Notes: generated from the sequence alone by a model not told the origin. A stretch of 64,000 nucleotides of DNA from Delphinapterus leucas (GCF_002288925.2 NW_022098050.1:8745322-8809321); one strand, 5' to 3'. Counted from the first letter of the stretch, positions 24,701 through 39,800 are shown. Numbers and translations are program-made.

Positions 24701-27700
24701 CTGCAAAAGGTATGCTATGTTTTTTTTATTGAGATGTAATTGACATATAACATTATATTAGCTTCAGGTGTACAACACAATGATCTGATATTTGTATATA
24801 TTGTGAAATGATCACCACAATAAGTCTAGTTAATACCCGTCACCACACTTAGTCACAAAAATTTTTTTCTTGTCATGATAGCTTTTAAGATCTATTCTCT
24901 CAGCAACTTTGAAATACGTACTATAGTATTATTAACTATAGCCATCATGCTATACATTACAACCCCGTGACTTATTTATTTTATAACTGGAAGTTTGTAC
25001 CTTTGACCCCCTTCACCCATTTCACCCACCTCCCATCCCCCAGGTGCGCTATGGTTTTAAGATAGTAGCATAAACTCTCAGAGGTTGAAAAAGTTCTACC
25101 ATCTTCTTACTAAGGCTCTAAATCTACATGCAGAGGCATTTTCTCAGTTTATTAAAATATCTCTTACTCTTTTGATGTCCAGGGTAACACATTGGGAAAA
25201 TGTACCCAAAACAGATGTCATAAACACACTGCTCAAACCATCTGCATTGCATGGTTGTTCCCTACTCACAAGGCTGGTCAACAATCACAATCATGTCAGC
25301 AAAAGAAGCACAGCACCTGGGCCTCACTGCCTGAGTAGGCCAGAGGCTGTGCTCTGCTGGTGCCCAGAGCCACCTCCCCATTGCACCGCCCACTTTCTCA
25401 TGCCCATTCCTCTTCTTTCTTCAAACCCCATATCGTCTCCTCGCTGAGTCACTCTCCCAGTTCCTCAGCAGCCCCCTAACTCCCTTCAAGGGAAAATTTA
25501 CCTTTTCCCTTTGAAATGCTATATTAAACATGATAGACCTGCCTTTCGTAACACTTATCACCCATATCATAAGTCACCACTACTTACAAGTCTGTTTTCT
25601 GAAAGCAAGGACTGCATCTTATTAATCATTGTCTAAGACAACATTTTTTACATTCTAAGTGCTCAAATGTTTGTAGAAAGTTTTTATAAGATCCGTATAG
25701 ATTGGAATTTGCACTTAGAATTCTGCGCGTGAATAGTCTAGAAGAATGAAGATGGGATCGAGTTCTAGAATCAGAAGTTCCCAAAATTGATTGCCTGGTC
25801 TTGGAAGAAATTTATTTATGGTCTGCCAGCAGAAGCATGCCTGTGGATATCAGCTAGTGAAAGGTGGACCTCATGACAAATACTGAACCCTTTGGGAGGT
25901 CTCTGATAATCAAAATCATTACCCCAAGGAGGCAGAGAGTAAAATAAACCACGTACTTCATCCCTTCCCTGTCACAACTCTAAGCAGAGAGGTCCTCACT
26001 TTCGGTCTCGTATGCTGAAATTCATTCTTTCCTTGTGATCACACTGATTTAAAAACAAACACACAAACAAGAACACTTATTTGTGATTTGCAGAGGCAGA
26101 AGGTGCTTTTCTCTGCTCCTTTCTTTGATTGTCCAGGGAAGGAGGGCTGAAAAAGCATGGCGCCATGATTCACAGCTTGAGGCCTCAAGTGAGATGACAA
26201 GTAGCAATCTGGAAGGCTACCCCCAGGGCAGCCCTGGCAAAACAGCCAGGTCTCCATAGCTGTTTTCTTAGTCCCTAGTTTCCCAGGTGTCAGGCAGACC
26301 TCATACAGCATAGGGGAGGAGGGCAGCTATACCTTCTCAACCATCTTCTCTGGTACATAATTGGATTTAAAAGTAACAAACAGATTTGGTAATCCCCTCT
26401 CATGAAAGACCCATACTTTTACAGATGCCTGAAATATCATTCGAACAACTGAATGAGGTCTAATGTCAGGCCAAATGAATACAACTGCAAATTTAGCTTC
26501 TTAGAACTTACATGAATGTATAAGAGTGTATGTTAAGTATGGATTTTTCATGTTTAATATGCCCTTTTTTTTTAAACCTAATTCTAGTGTTCTGGACAGC
26601 TTATCAATCAGGAATATAATCTACTCAAACAAAATCTTTAGACCAGTCATTCACAAACTTTGCCATGTATGAAAGTCACCTGGGAGCTTGTTAAACATAC
26701 AGAATCCAGAGTCCTACCCCCAGAGGTATGGATTCAGTAGTTAGCTTGCAGCTCCAGAAACCTGCATTTTTAATAAGCTCCCCAGGAGATTCTGATGAAG
26801 TCATCCCCAGAGCACACTTTGAAAAACACTTGCAAGTAGCTTCAGACATTTCCTTGGCTAATAAGCTAATCATCAAACTCTTCTAAACACTCTTTTTTAT
26901 CACAATATGCCCAGCACTCAAAAAAATTTTAGCATTTTCCCTGCTTCTGATCATACCACCTATACTGCTCAATCTGGCTTCCTGGGCCACTGATAGTCAG
27001 GTTCAAATACCTACACATACAGCTATTTGTCATGACTGCCAATGATACACTCTCTCCTCAAGTCACACAAGCCACTTCACTTCGTGCCCCACACTGTGCT
27101 TGTTTCTACTTCCAGGCCTTCGCCTGGTGTCATCCCCTCCCCCAGGGTACACCCTCATCCTGTCCTATGCCTGTCCAGAGTCCTGTCCATCCATTTGGGC
27201 CCCAATCAGTAGAGCTCTCTTTGACCATGGCTGCCCACCCAGCTGACCACCTATTCACGTCTCCTGCACCGACCGTTATGCGTGGCACCCAATTTAGCAC
27301 TGTACAGACTTGTATTCTTGACTGGTTTTTTAAAATGTGTTTACTGAATACCGTTGTCTCAAAACAAATGATAAATTCCTAGGTCCAGCCATGTCTTAAC
27401 TTTTCCTACACACAGCCCAGAGTTATCTATAATCACTGTCTTGACTTCTTCTCCCATTCTCTCTTAAATCCACTTCCATTAGGTTAGCCATGTCTTAACT
27501 TTTCCTACACACAGCCCAGAGTTATCTATAATCACTGTCTTGACTTCTTCTCCCATTCTCTCTTAAATCCACTTCCATTAGGTTAGCTCTACCTAAACTA
27601 CCCTTGTCAAGGTCAACAATGATCTATCTCCACAATGCCAATTCCAATGGTTCATTTTTGCGTCTAACTTGACCAATCAGCAGCAGTTGGTACAAATGAT

Positions 27701-30700
27701 CACTCCTTCTTCCATGACATTCTTGATTCACTTGGCTTCCAGGATCCTGTATTTTCTCTTGGTTTTGCTCCTACCTCTTTGCTTCTTCCTTTTCAGTATC
27801 CTTTGCTGGTTCCTCTTCTTTTCCTCAATCTCTTTATTTGGGGATAACAAGGAATAACTTGGTCATCCACTTCTCTGTGTATATTCACTCCTTTGGTGAT
27901 CTCTTCTAGTCTCAGGCTTTAAATACTACCTACATGCTGATGATTTCCAAAGTTCTATCTCTAGCTCAGACCTCTCTCCCGGAACCCCAGACTCGTATAT
28001 CCAATGGCCAGCTTAACATCTCTACTTGACATCTGACATCTCAAACTTAACTTGTTCCAAAACTGAACTTCTGCTCTTGCCCCAAACCTACTCTAACTAT
28101 AGTCTTTCCCATCTCACTACATGGCAACTCCTTCTTTCTAGCTGGAGAAATCTTGGGAGTCATCTGTATCTCCTCTCTTTTTTCACACCTCATATCCAAT
28201 CTGCCAGGAAATCCTGTTGGCACAACCTTCAAAATATTTCCAGAATCTGCTATATCTCATCATTTTCATGGTACTCGCCCTCATGGAGCCATCATAACTT
28301 TTCTCTTGGACTACTGCAGTAGCCTCTTAACTGGTCTTTACTTCCACCATTGCCCTTCTACAGTCTTTGCTCAACACTGCATCTGCAGTCATTCTTTTAA
28401 TATGTAAATCAGATCAAGTCACTCTTCTTCTGCTCAAATCTCCCAATGAGTCCCCTTATCACTTGAAGTCAAAAGAATCCTGACAGTGGTCTGCAAGGCC
28501 CTATGTTATCTGATCGCCCATTACTTCTCTTAATCTGTCTACTCCGCCCATTACTCACCTGTTCTATCCTTGTCAGCCTCCTGCCTGTTCCTTGTGCCTC
28601 CCAAGCCTGCTCCTTGCTCAGGGTCTTTACACTGCCTGTTCCTTCTGCCTAGAACATGTTTCCTCTCCTCAGTAAAGTCCATCCAGACCACACCGCTTAA
28701 AATTGAAACCAGGGGTGCTCTTCAGGCCCACATTCCAAGTCCCCTTTATTCTTTTCATAGCTACCTTCTTTATTTTTTCCATGGCACTTTAATACCTTCT
28801 ATATACTACAGAATGTACTTATGTATTACCTTAATTGTTTACTATCTGCCTGCCCAGCTAGAATGTAAGTTCTATGAGGGCAGGGCTTTGTATCTGTTTT
28901 GTTCACTGATGTGTCCCAAGATCAGTGCTCGGCACATAGTGGGTACTCAGTAAATATTTGCTGACTAAGAAAATGAATGGCTCACCCAGGGCTACATACC
29001 TGCTGAGAACCTTAAAGATAGCTATAGCTATAGTCTTATGGTTAGAAGAGACATGAAGGCTTATTGTTATTGATGGGGAAAACTTGTTTAAAGAGGAAAA
29101 GAAATGACTGATGGAGACAGCAGATGAACAGTATCTGAAACAAGTCAGAGATTAAGATTAAACCGTGCATTTTTAGATGCTATATGATTATGAATAGCAC
29201 AAGTCTGGGATAATAGCCTTCCGGGTAGGAAGTCATCCGTCTCTTCTAACCATCATTAAGAACTAAAAGGGTGAATGTTCATTCTATTTACTCACTTATT
29301 CATCATTCGTCCTCTTACGGACAAAATATCTATTGAACCCCAAGTACACAGCCAACGCTGTTCTGACTCTAAGAGAAGCAATAAAGCCAGTCCCTGCCCT
29401 CAAGGAGCGCTTGGTCTCGACATAAACAAGTAACTGCCACACACTGTGATAAGTACAGATTCTGGGGCAAGAAAGGCGAACCCTAGGAGTCAGACTTCCC
29501 TGTGTTCACATCCTACTTCAACTAAAAATTAGCTGTATGAGCTTGGGCAAATCGTATAGCCTCTCTGAGCCTCAATTTCCTCATGTGAAGAATGGGTACA
29601 ATAATATTACCGACTTTATGAGGTTGTTTTGAGGATTAAATGAGATCAAGTACTGTAGTTAGCATACCATAACCGTAAACTTCTTTTTGTTAGTAACATT
29701 ATTATTGCTAGAGGCATGATCAGCAGAGTACTGTGAGCACACAGAGAACAAAGTACCTAATTCAGCCAGGTGCAGTGAGAAAGATATTCTTCTGGTTTTT
29801 CCAAGTCAGACTAGACAATCTGCCCAGCAGGCCACCACAGTGAATTTTTACCCAGACAATAATAAAGGTCTTCATTCCATCAAAAACCTCATATGCTTTA
29901 ACTTGAAACTATCTCCTCCAATGACTCACAGTAAATCACCATTAACCTCATACAACAATAAGCAGCCAGTACATTTTTAATAGCAATATATATGATCAAT
30001 ATATGTCATGTACTATTGCACGTCTCAATTCACGGTTTATTTATTTGCATTAAGAAACTGTTCTTTGTATGCTTTGTGAGATCATCTTCCTTAGGTTCTC
30101 ACGGTTTTAAAACCTTGGGTTATTCAAACTCATGTATAAGTCTCCAGCTGAATGTGCCAGTTTCTATGGAAACAAGGTCACTGTGTGGGAGGAGCTTGAG
30201 GGAAGTGTATTCCTGGCACAGAACAAGCAGTGGACAGAAAGAAAAGAAATTAGACCCATTCGTGCCTGTACCACCATCCTCTGGCCACAACAGCATGACA
30301 AGGACGTGGAATGCTGTCTACAGTCAGTGCTCTGTGGGCAAGTTGACATGGTGCAGACAGAAAGAGAGACTAAGGCAACTACCCACAAGGAACTCTTTTC
30401 CCCCTGGATTCCAGAAGTAACACACTGGATCGTGTTTCATCCTGTTTACTTTTAAGAAAAATCCTCTCTCCTTTTACAATAGGGACATTCTTTCTGCCCA
30501 CCTCCTTTGGTGGCTGCCCTTCAAAACAGCAGTTAGTGAAAAGTATCCATCAAAAGTCCAGCCCTCGAACTTCACTGTAAACACTGCTACCTATAAGGGA
30601 GGATGGAGTATGAGTTGGTGTCCCTCTTATATGATCGAAATCAGTGGTTCTCAAACCCTGGTGCCCATCACCAGAACCCCCTGGAAGTCTTGTTAAAACA

Positions 30701-32169
30701 CAGTACCAGGCCCCACGCACAGAGATTGGGCCTCGATAGGTCTGGGGTGAAGCACGGGAATTTGTATTTCTAACCAGTGTGGAGGCCACACCTTGAGTAG
30801 CATCAACTCTGAAACTTAAAAACAAAACTCCCAAGTCCTTACAAATAAAAGATTATTTCTTAAAAGACAAAGGACATCGTGTCAGGGCAAAGGCAGCCTT
30901 TTAGACATTCTACACAATTCGTAACATATTTTCACCACGTTTACAGTTAGAGCAAAACTATTCTCTCCACCTCAAAATATTCTACAACGGTATCTGATGC
31001 CATTCAATTTTATCAAATTCAGGGTGCTGTCTTGTTCTTCTCCTCCTCCTGCTCTTACTCCATGTTCCCTTTATCATTTTTCTCCACAGGTTCTCCTGAC
31101 CCACTATTTCCCTCATGCCAGGACTTCGGTGTTTAGCCCGCATCCTATTCAAGCATCTGCAACATTTCCCCACCACTCTTCCCCCCTGACTTCTTTCTCC
31201 AGGGCCTCCATTCTCTGAAGAAGCAAAAAGTAGCCATGGGCAGTGCTCACAGCTATACACATGACTCAGAGGCAGAATTTTCCTCATATATATTAGGAAC
31301 ACTTCTGAAAGTCCACCTTTTGAAATCATATTCCACCACACGAGCAAGCTATGGTTACTGAACTCAACCAAATCTCTCAAATTAAAACCACGTTAGTTGC
31401 CAAATAACATGCTAAAAAACACTTACAAATCACTGAAGCCACTACAGCCTATGGGCCAAATACAGCCAGTCACCTGTTTTGGTATGGCCTATGAGCAAAG
31501 AATGATTTTTATATTTTTAAATGATTGAAAACAATCGAAAGAATAATATTTTGTGATATGTAAAAATCATATGAAATTCAAATGTCAGTGTCCATAAACA
31601 GTTTTATCGGAGTGTAGTTACATATTGTCTGTGGCTGTTTTCATGCTACAATGACAGAGCTCAGTGGTTGTGACAGAGGCCGCATGGTCTGCAAAGCAGA
31701 AAATATTTGCTACCTGACCCTTTAAGAAAAAGTTTGCTGACCCCTACTCTATACCATTTCTTAGGGACCATCTTGAGGAGATATATATATGGAAAGGCAT
31801 ACATATACACATATACATGGAAAGGCAATATAGATTGTGGATAATATGGCTTTAGTAGCTTCCAGATGACACATTAAAATAACCACTCAACGTGAGGGTG
31901 TGGAGAAAAGGGAACCCCTTGTGCACTGTTGGTGGGGATGTAAATTGGTGCAGTCACTGTGGAGAGCAGTATGGAGGCTCCTCAAAAAACTAAAAAGAGA
32001 ACTACCATATCATCCAGCAATTTCACTTTTGGATATATATGCAAAGGAAATGAAACCACTGTCCCAAAAAGATATCTGCACCCCCATGTTCAATGCAGTA
32101 TCCTTTGCAATAGCTAAAAGAGAGAAACAATCTAAGTGTCTACTGACAGATGAATGGATAAATAAAAGC

Positions 32170-32205
<36 letters not shown>

Positions 32206-33786
32206 ATACATATATCTATATTTATATAAGATACATACACACAATGAAATATTATTCAGCCATAGAAAAGAAGGAAATCCTGACATCTGCGACGGCATGG
32301 ATGGACCTTGAGGATATTATGCTAAGTAAAATAAGTCAGACAGAGAAAGACAAATACTGCATGATCTCACTTATATGTAGATTATGTAGAATCTACAAAA
32401 ACCAAATTCATAGAAACAGAGATCAGACTGGTGATTGCCAGAGGTGTGCGGAGCAGGGGAGAATTGGGTGAAGGTGACCAAAAGGTACTAACTTCCAGCT
32501 ATAAGATAAATAAGTTCTGGGAACATAACATACAACATGATGACTAGAGTTAGTGCTAATGTATATTTGTAAGTTTCTGAGAGAGTAAATCTTAAAAGTT
32601 CTCATCGCAAGAAAAAAAACTATAACTATGTGAGAATGATGAATGTTAACTAATCTTATTGTGATGATCATTTTTCAATACATACATATATCAAATCATT
32701 ATGTTGCATACCTTAAACTTATACAATGTTATATGTCAATTATTTCTCAAAAAGCTGGAAAAAAATAAAATAACCACTGAAGTAAGAACCTGTTAATACT
32801 TACATATTAATCAACTTCGTTAAAAAGGTATAACAACATGTCCCTGGACTTGAAATCAGACAAATTAAGTGTCATCTGTTTTGTCATGAGGACAATATTA
32901 TAAACCCTGAACACATTTGGGAAAGATCAGACTAAAACAGTGGTTCCCTCAAACACCTGTCATTTTCCATGAAGTTCCTCTGATGAGGTGTGGGCACGAG
33001 GCCTCTGCAGGAGCAGAGAGAATCCTCTTCAGAGCCAAAGCCGGTGTAACGTGGAAATTTCCTTTCTATATTTGGAGGAGGTGGGGCCTTGCATGAAATC
33101 GAGGTAAAGTTCTCTATAACAAAACAAAGGCAGATGAAACATCAATATTTTTTTTTGCCCTGATTATGGCTGTTTTGAAAGGTTTGTTATGTTTTCAAGA
33201 TGAACATGGAGATCTTTGTAGACTATTTTAAACTCTTTCAAACAAAACACAGCAAAATCCTGGGAGGGTAGGTTTCAATCGTGTTTACAAAAACCACAAA
33301 ACTCACTCAATAGTTGCCATTGGTTCAAAAGAAAGAAAAAAAAAGAGAGAGACTGTGTCGAATAAGTAAACATTTATCTTTTGTCATCGCATCCCCATTT
33401 CAGAATATTTTTTGTTCTTCCCTGATTTTTCCAATGATAGGAAAATTCAAACTTGGAACTTTATGCCACCCATGCCATATTTTAACCTGTAATGTAGCCC
33501 TGTCTTATCTTTAGTCAACAGTCACTAATCAAATTCCTTTCCAAACAGGACTGACTCCTAAGTGTTTTGCTTTACCTTCCCCATCTGATGTCCCCTCCTC
33601 TTGTGCCCACTTTTTAAACCCTCTCCCCCTTTCTTCCAACTCAGCTCCAGGCCATGACACTTCACTGTCTAGATCAAAAACAAAAACAAAACTCCTTCTC
33701 ACCAACCACCACTCCAGGGTGCTTCTGTTATTGCCCAAGTAAAGACTGCAATCGTACTGAAATGTGATGAAGCAAAAATAAATACA

Positions 33787-33817
<31 letters not shown>

Positions 33818-36800
33818 GGAATAAAACCAAAACCAAACAAACGAACAAAACCTTTAAAACAGCCACTGCCTACTCTCAAAGGGAGTTGTAAGTGGTAAAT
33901 ACTGTTGACTTTCTTTATTTGTTTGTCATCTGTGAAGAAGGAGAGACATATTTATAATAGCCTAGGAGCTGTTGGTACTCATTTGTGAGGCTGTACAATC
34001 TCTGAGAAGCAAGTGTGTTCTCCAAAGCAAATAATACATTGACTCAACACATCCCAGTCACCTGAGTTTGTCACACCACAAATGGACAAGAAGATGTCAG
34101 GGTCTTTCTTAAAACAAAACAAAACAAAGCAACAAAACAAAACAACCCATGGAATCTAATTTCTACCTCTTCCCCAAGGTTAACTATCCCATAGGCGTTT
34201 CCATTAGTCCGTGAAAGGAGGTTCACAATAAGCAAAGATTTCCTTTTCCATTGCCAGAGTTCTAATAGAAGGAAGAGTACAGATTTAGTGCATACCTCTC
34301 GCATCAATTTGTCATCCAAGGCAACCTAACTCTTAAAATTGAGGGAGGTTTTTTTTGTACTGATTGATCAAAAGGCTAAGGGTTTGAGGCTGTTTCTAAC
34401 TCTGATTTGAAAACATTTTCAACTTTCACATTTACTTAGACTTCCTAACAGCCTTTGTGTGAAATCTCTTCAAGCATAATCCCCAAAAGAGTATTGTTCC
34501 ATCCTAACAGAAACTGCTTACAGAAGACATATTGGCAAAGAGAATGCCATCAAATCTTTCTCACTGACTCAGTGAAAGGGGGCAGCCAGACTGCTGGTAC
34601 GGAAGTGACTGGTGAGCCTCTCCTATTGCTATTTTTGTGGCAATTAAAGAGAAGCTTTGGTAATAAAGAGGAAAGTTCAAATCTTGGAATTAGGCAGAAT
34701 TACAGTAGACCCTTTCATTGCTAATTGTTACATGAAACACACCACTCACTAACTGGTACCTTCATTTTAGGAAAAGGACCATAGGGATTGCAGGGAGAGC
34801 TCTACATGATTATTAGAAAATTGGGGCATGATTGGTTTCTTCTAACATGGGACATCCGCATAAAACTCTATATACTAATCTACGCAGCCTAACCAAAAGA
34901 GGACACATATTGAATCTCACAGTAATTAAGAATGCATTCTACACCTCCCCCCAAAATTACAGGTTTTATAACACAGTGTTGTTTTCTCAACTACATAATT
35001 TTTGCCACAGATTTAAGTAACAAAAGAATCAATTTAGAGCTTTCCTCTGCACCCACAGTGCCATCTAGTGTATAAATGCCGAGAACTGTTCCACTCCACC
35101 ATGTCTGACTTTTTTAACAACCCAGTCTTTTTGGATACCCTGACTGAAGATCTCATTTTTCTGGGTAATTGCATATATTCACAAAGGTTTGAACTCGCAC
35201 CTGAATAACTTTCTGTCTTTGGTTTTCCATCACCCCAGCATCCTGTATGTTTCAGGTGTTAAAAAAATATTTAATGAAAAAGTATACCTTTTTTTTTACA
35301 AAGCATCTTCCCAAATATCTCCTTAAACTGACACTCTGATGGATCCTGAGACACATCTGTCTTTCAAATATTCTGATTCCTCTAATTTCAAAAGACTTGT
35401 AAAAACATATATTGAATGTTCATCCACACTGACCAGATTGCAACAAATTTACCGAGAGGTGATAGATTTTTTTAAAGGATATGTCTTAATGCTCCTTCAC
35501 AGTGATTTACGATTCATCATCTCATTTGGAAACGATTCTGGAAAGAGCCTTCATCGAAGTTCATCTCTGATGTACTAGTAACCCAGATATGGACCCAGGT
35601 TTAAAGCTTATATAATTTGGGAGAAGCTCTTTAAGACTAAAAATGTCAAATAATTAAGACAAAATTAGGCCCAGGGCCTTGGAGTGGGGCCCCTGCAAAG
35701 AAAGAACCCTAAAGCTTAAGCTTCATTAACTTCAAGGTAAATCCACCTCTGCTTGTACCCAATACCCAGGTCAAATGATTTTGGTGGGACGTTCATTTTT
35801 GGGTCAAATAATTAGTGAATCACATAATTTTCTAGCTCTAGCTAGAAAACCCTTAGAAATCATCTAATCCTCAACCCTCTTCACTTCATAGGAGAGGTTA
35901 AAAAAAAAAAGGTGAAATTGTTAGCTCTATCAAAGCCACGTGGAGAGACTAGAAGCAAATTCTACCTCTGTCGCTGCACCTTGGGATGGCTAATTTGCTC
36001 AAACGATCATTAGACTCTCATCTTGGATGCCTGCTGCTTCTAACACCAAGACTTCAGAGGCGGCCATAAACAACTCCACAAAATTAAAGGTGCTTTAAGT
36101 TTTTTGCTTATCCTTAATGTCGGTATAGCCTAATAAGCATTCGAGAACAATGCGAATGAATGGTCTTATTACTAGTTTGGCTGTCCCAACCACTAAGAAT
36201 CGATAATAAGAAAGTCCTCTTACAGACAAAGAAATAACAACCCAAGGCAGGAATTCTAGGTAAGAACAGTTTACATTCAAATCCCTGTCTCTTCAGTGAA
36301 AGAAACACCTGCTAGAGCCCCTGGAGCCTTTTCCAACCTTCAGGCTACGGGAAAGTCCGACAGGCCTCCATCTGCCAGTCCGTGTTCATGCACATGAAAT
36401 AATGAGGGAGTGACAAGCTCCCGCCCGGCAGACAAGCCAGGGCCAGCGGGATGGCCAAGCTGCCTAGTGGGGGACTCACACTGGACTGTTTTGTGGAAGA
36501 AGTTGCCTTCTCTTTAGAATCCTTAAATACACAAAACAATCTCATCTTTTTAGGAGTCAGATTGGGTTTTATGCAGGGGTTACATATATCTCTTGGAATT
36601 CTATCAAGCCCTCTGCTTCCACATAATAGAAAGCTTACTCGTGCACAATTCTTGGGACTGTGGCCAACTCCATCTCTTAGTCTGTCTGCCATTTTTTCTC
36701 CCCCAAAATATGTTGGGGCGGCATTAGGTAAGAGAAGGTACTGAAGCACCCAGGCTGTATACTGCACCAGAAATTTCCCCCTGGCTTCCTAGGTCCCTAG

Positions 36801-39800
36801 CTGTGTCGTTGGCAGTTGTCAGCTCCTTCCTGTGGAGACCACAATTACTGACAAGGAAGGAAATGTGACCACAGTTATTGCCAGGACTTTGTCCTGGTTT
36901 GGGCTTCAAGGATACCAAAATATAATGTATAAAACTTGGTCAGTCTCATGAATTTTTACAACCAGATGAGTTATAAGAAAATTAAAATGTCAGAAGTAAC
37001 TGTATCTAAGTAACATTAAGTCTATTAATTTAATGTTACCAAAAGTCAGGAAAAGCAAATGTAAAGATTATCAGAGAATATTGATTCACTCCCCTCCACC
37101 CTGAATCATGGATATAATTTCCAGTCATTAGTTACATTAAGTACACTGCTGTTACTCAAGAAATGTTGTGTAATAATAGTGTCTGTTAAATGGGGTATTT
37201 TAACATATGTTATGAGAAATATAAAAAGTCAGCACGACTATAAAATGCATCATAATTTTGCATTTGCATAATTTTCTGTTTAAATGCATAATGCTCACGT
37301 TATATTAGCTTTAAAGGCACAAATGACTTTTTTAACGTAGTAAGTAAGTCTATAGAGTGAGCAAAAGAAGTGAGCAGAAAGAAATTAAGCACTAGGGCTC
37401 AACTGAAATGGACCATAGGGCATTTGAAGCTGATACATTTGCCGAGGATGGCTAGATTTGGAGCGCACCGGTGGATTTACTCTGCCTCTGAAAGTTCCCC
37501 GCAAACCCGTTAAAAGACTAACAGGGTCCCGTGTCTCTCCAGCATTAACGTTCATTTTCCCAAACGCGACCTTTATATTCTCAAAATCAAGCTGACAGGC
37601 AAACATCAACCGAATGTTGGACTTGCCATTTAAGGGATCATATGATGTTTTGAACCTTTACCACGTCCTTTAAATTAAGGCAATCTTTCAGTAGGACACA
37701 GGTAAATGTCTTCAGTGACTCATTTCATATATATATCATTTTTAAAAATTTTCCAAGTCTACACTGAAGACTTGCTGATTCTGAACAGGCACTTACATTT
37801 ATTAAAAAGCAAACTATCCTTCCCAAATATCTAAGGGTCACTAGCAGCTTCTCTACAGCAGCCACTACCTGCACATTCCTGGCAGCTTCTTGTCCTCAGT
37901 CCCTAAAACAAATATGCTCAACTGTGTCCACTAAACAGGACTAATTTTAGAAAATAATATAAGAAGAGGCCACCAATTTGGCTCCATTTTGACTAATCTG
38001 GCACGCGGATGCTGTGGAACAAGTTCCCTTAATGCACAGAGGAGGGAAATTGAAATTCTTTTTTATTCCAGCCCCTTTGTATGCTGTGTGCCTTCTCCCA
38101 TAATATAAAGATTCCCAGGAGGCCAGGAATACGACACAGTGGGGACACCAAGACACGTAAGGTGAGCATCGTCTCATTCTAAAGACAAAGCACCTTGTCT
38201 TTTAGGAAGCTGTGGTTGCTTCTGGCTTCCAACTCATCGCTCAGGAAGTGAGCTCACATGAATACTCCAAGGTTCAGAGAGGGGTAAACATCCCCCATCA
38301 GAGCTCCAAACCCCAGTCTGGGAGGTTGGCAACTTCCACCACCCCGCTTCGCCAAGCACCGGTAGGTACCTGGAGCCTGGGGTAGAGGGCCCAGGTGGGG
38401 GCAGAGCTGGCCAGCAGGTTTAACAAATGGAGGGGCTTGTTTTTCAGGTTTCACCTCAGATCCTCCACCTGCTTCTGTGACTCTTATAACACCGTGTAAC
38501 ATGCAGTAGGTCTCTCCCCCCCTACAAGCCTAGAAACTCCTTACACAACTCTGCAGCTCCTCTGTCTACTGCAATGACCTGCATGTGGTAGGTGCTTAAT
38601 AAATCACCGGTTTTCATTCTGAACTGCGCTAACCTGATCTGAATGGAATGGATATCTAAGAAGAGAGAAGCTGGAAGCCTGGCTGAGCCTCACCAGGAAA
38701 GCTAGAGCAGATTGGCACAATTCCCCAGAGAACTCAAATAAGTATATCCTCTGTGGTAAGCAAGAATTCAGTGAAAAGAAAAGTGTTTGGATTTCCATTT
38801 CAGTTGCTTAACCAAAGCATTTCCCCCATACTCTAGTGAGGCAGGGGGCTATATGGGCAAATGGAAGGCCTTTGGCATCAGGCAGACAAGTTCAAGTCTT
38901 GGCTCACCCTTTACTTGCTGCATGACCTTCGACAAGTAAGCCCCTTGTACGCCATAGTTTCTTCACCTCTAAAATGGGGATAATGAGCCTACCCTTCTAG
39001 AATTGTTGTTAGGAATAAATAAGACAACAGATGCCCAGCAGTTAGCAAATGCTCAATAAACGGTAGCTATTATGAGCTTAGAATTTGAAACTCAAAAGTC
39101 AGATCAAGCCTAACTAGGGAACAAAGACTCTAAGTTTTAAATATTATTTTCTAACTGACAGATGTATCACTTACCAATTCCATATTTAGTCTTACAATAA
39201 GTCTTCATGAATTCATCACAGTCACAAAGGAGCACTTTCCTTCCCCACACATTGATGGTGGTTCCTATGGACAGGTCACTACCTTTGTAAAACTCTTGGT
39301 CTACTTTTCCTAGCTAATTAAAACAAAGGAACGTGACATTGACACCACAGACCCACCAAAGACATTGGCACCCACCCCCAAAGGGAAAAAGAAATTTAAA
39401 AAAATCAATTATATCATTCATAACCAAAATGTTTAAATCAAATCAAAAGACAACCGCTCAATATTAACATTTTAAAACAGTCTTTTAGCAATGTAGTGCT
39501 ACCAAATGGCAGTGCAATGCATATATTTATACATGCACTTAAGCATGTTTATTATTGATAAACAGCAGTGCAAGTCATACATTTATATACTCATCGATTT
39601 CATTCACAATCAATCTCCCAGAAGCAGAACACGTAACTCACCCCGCATTCCAGGTTCCAGGGAAGTCACACTGGAAACAGTAATAAAACATGACTTACCT
39701 TGTATTTATCCAACAGACAGCCATACACTCGGTTCTCTGACAAGCCACCATCTACATTGAGAACTGTCCGGTCTGTTATCTGGCCTGGTTGATAGACTCC

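Noticed and set aside
27669..28953. Several plus-strand ORFs as a gene
   Set aside because: They coincide with a degraded LINE-2 reverse-transcriptase end and 3' UTR.
30132..30455. 107-codon plus ORF as a coding gene
   Set aside because: A second long frame overlaps it, no domain is recognised, and there is no splice or promoter context.
31900..32471. ORFs of 93-109 codons as a gene
   Set aside because: They are broken pieces of LINE-1 ORF2 within a truncated insertion with target-site duplications.
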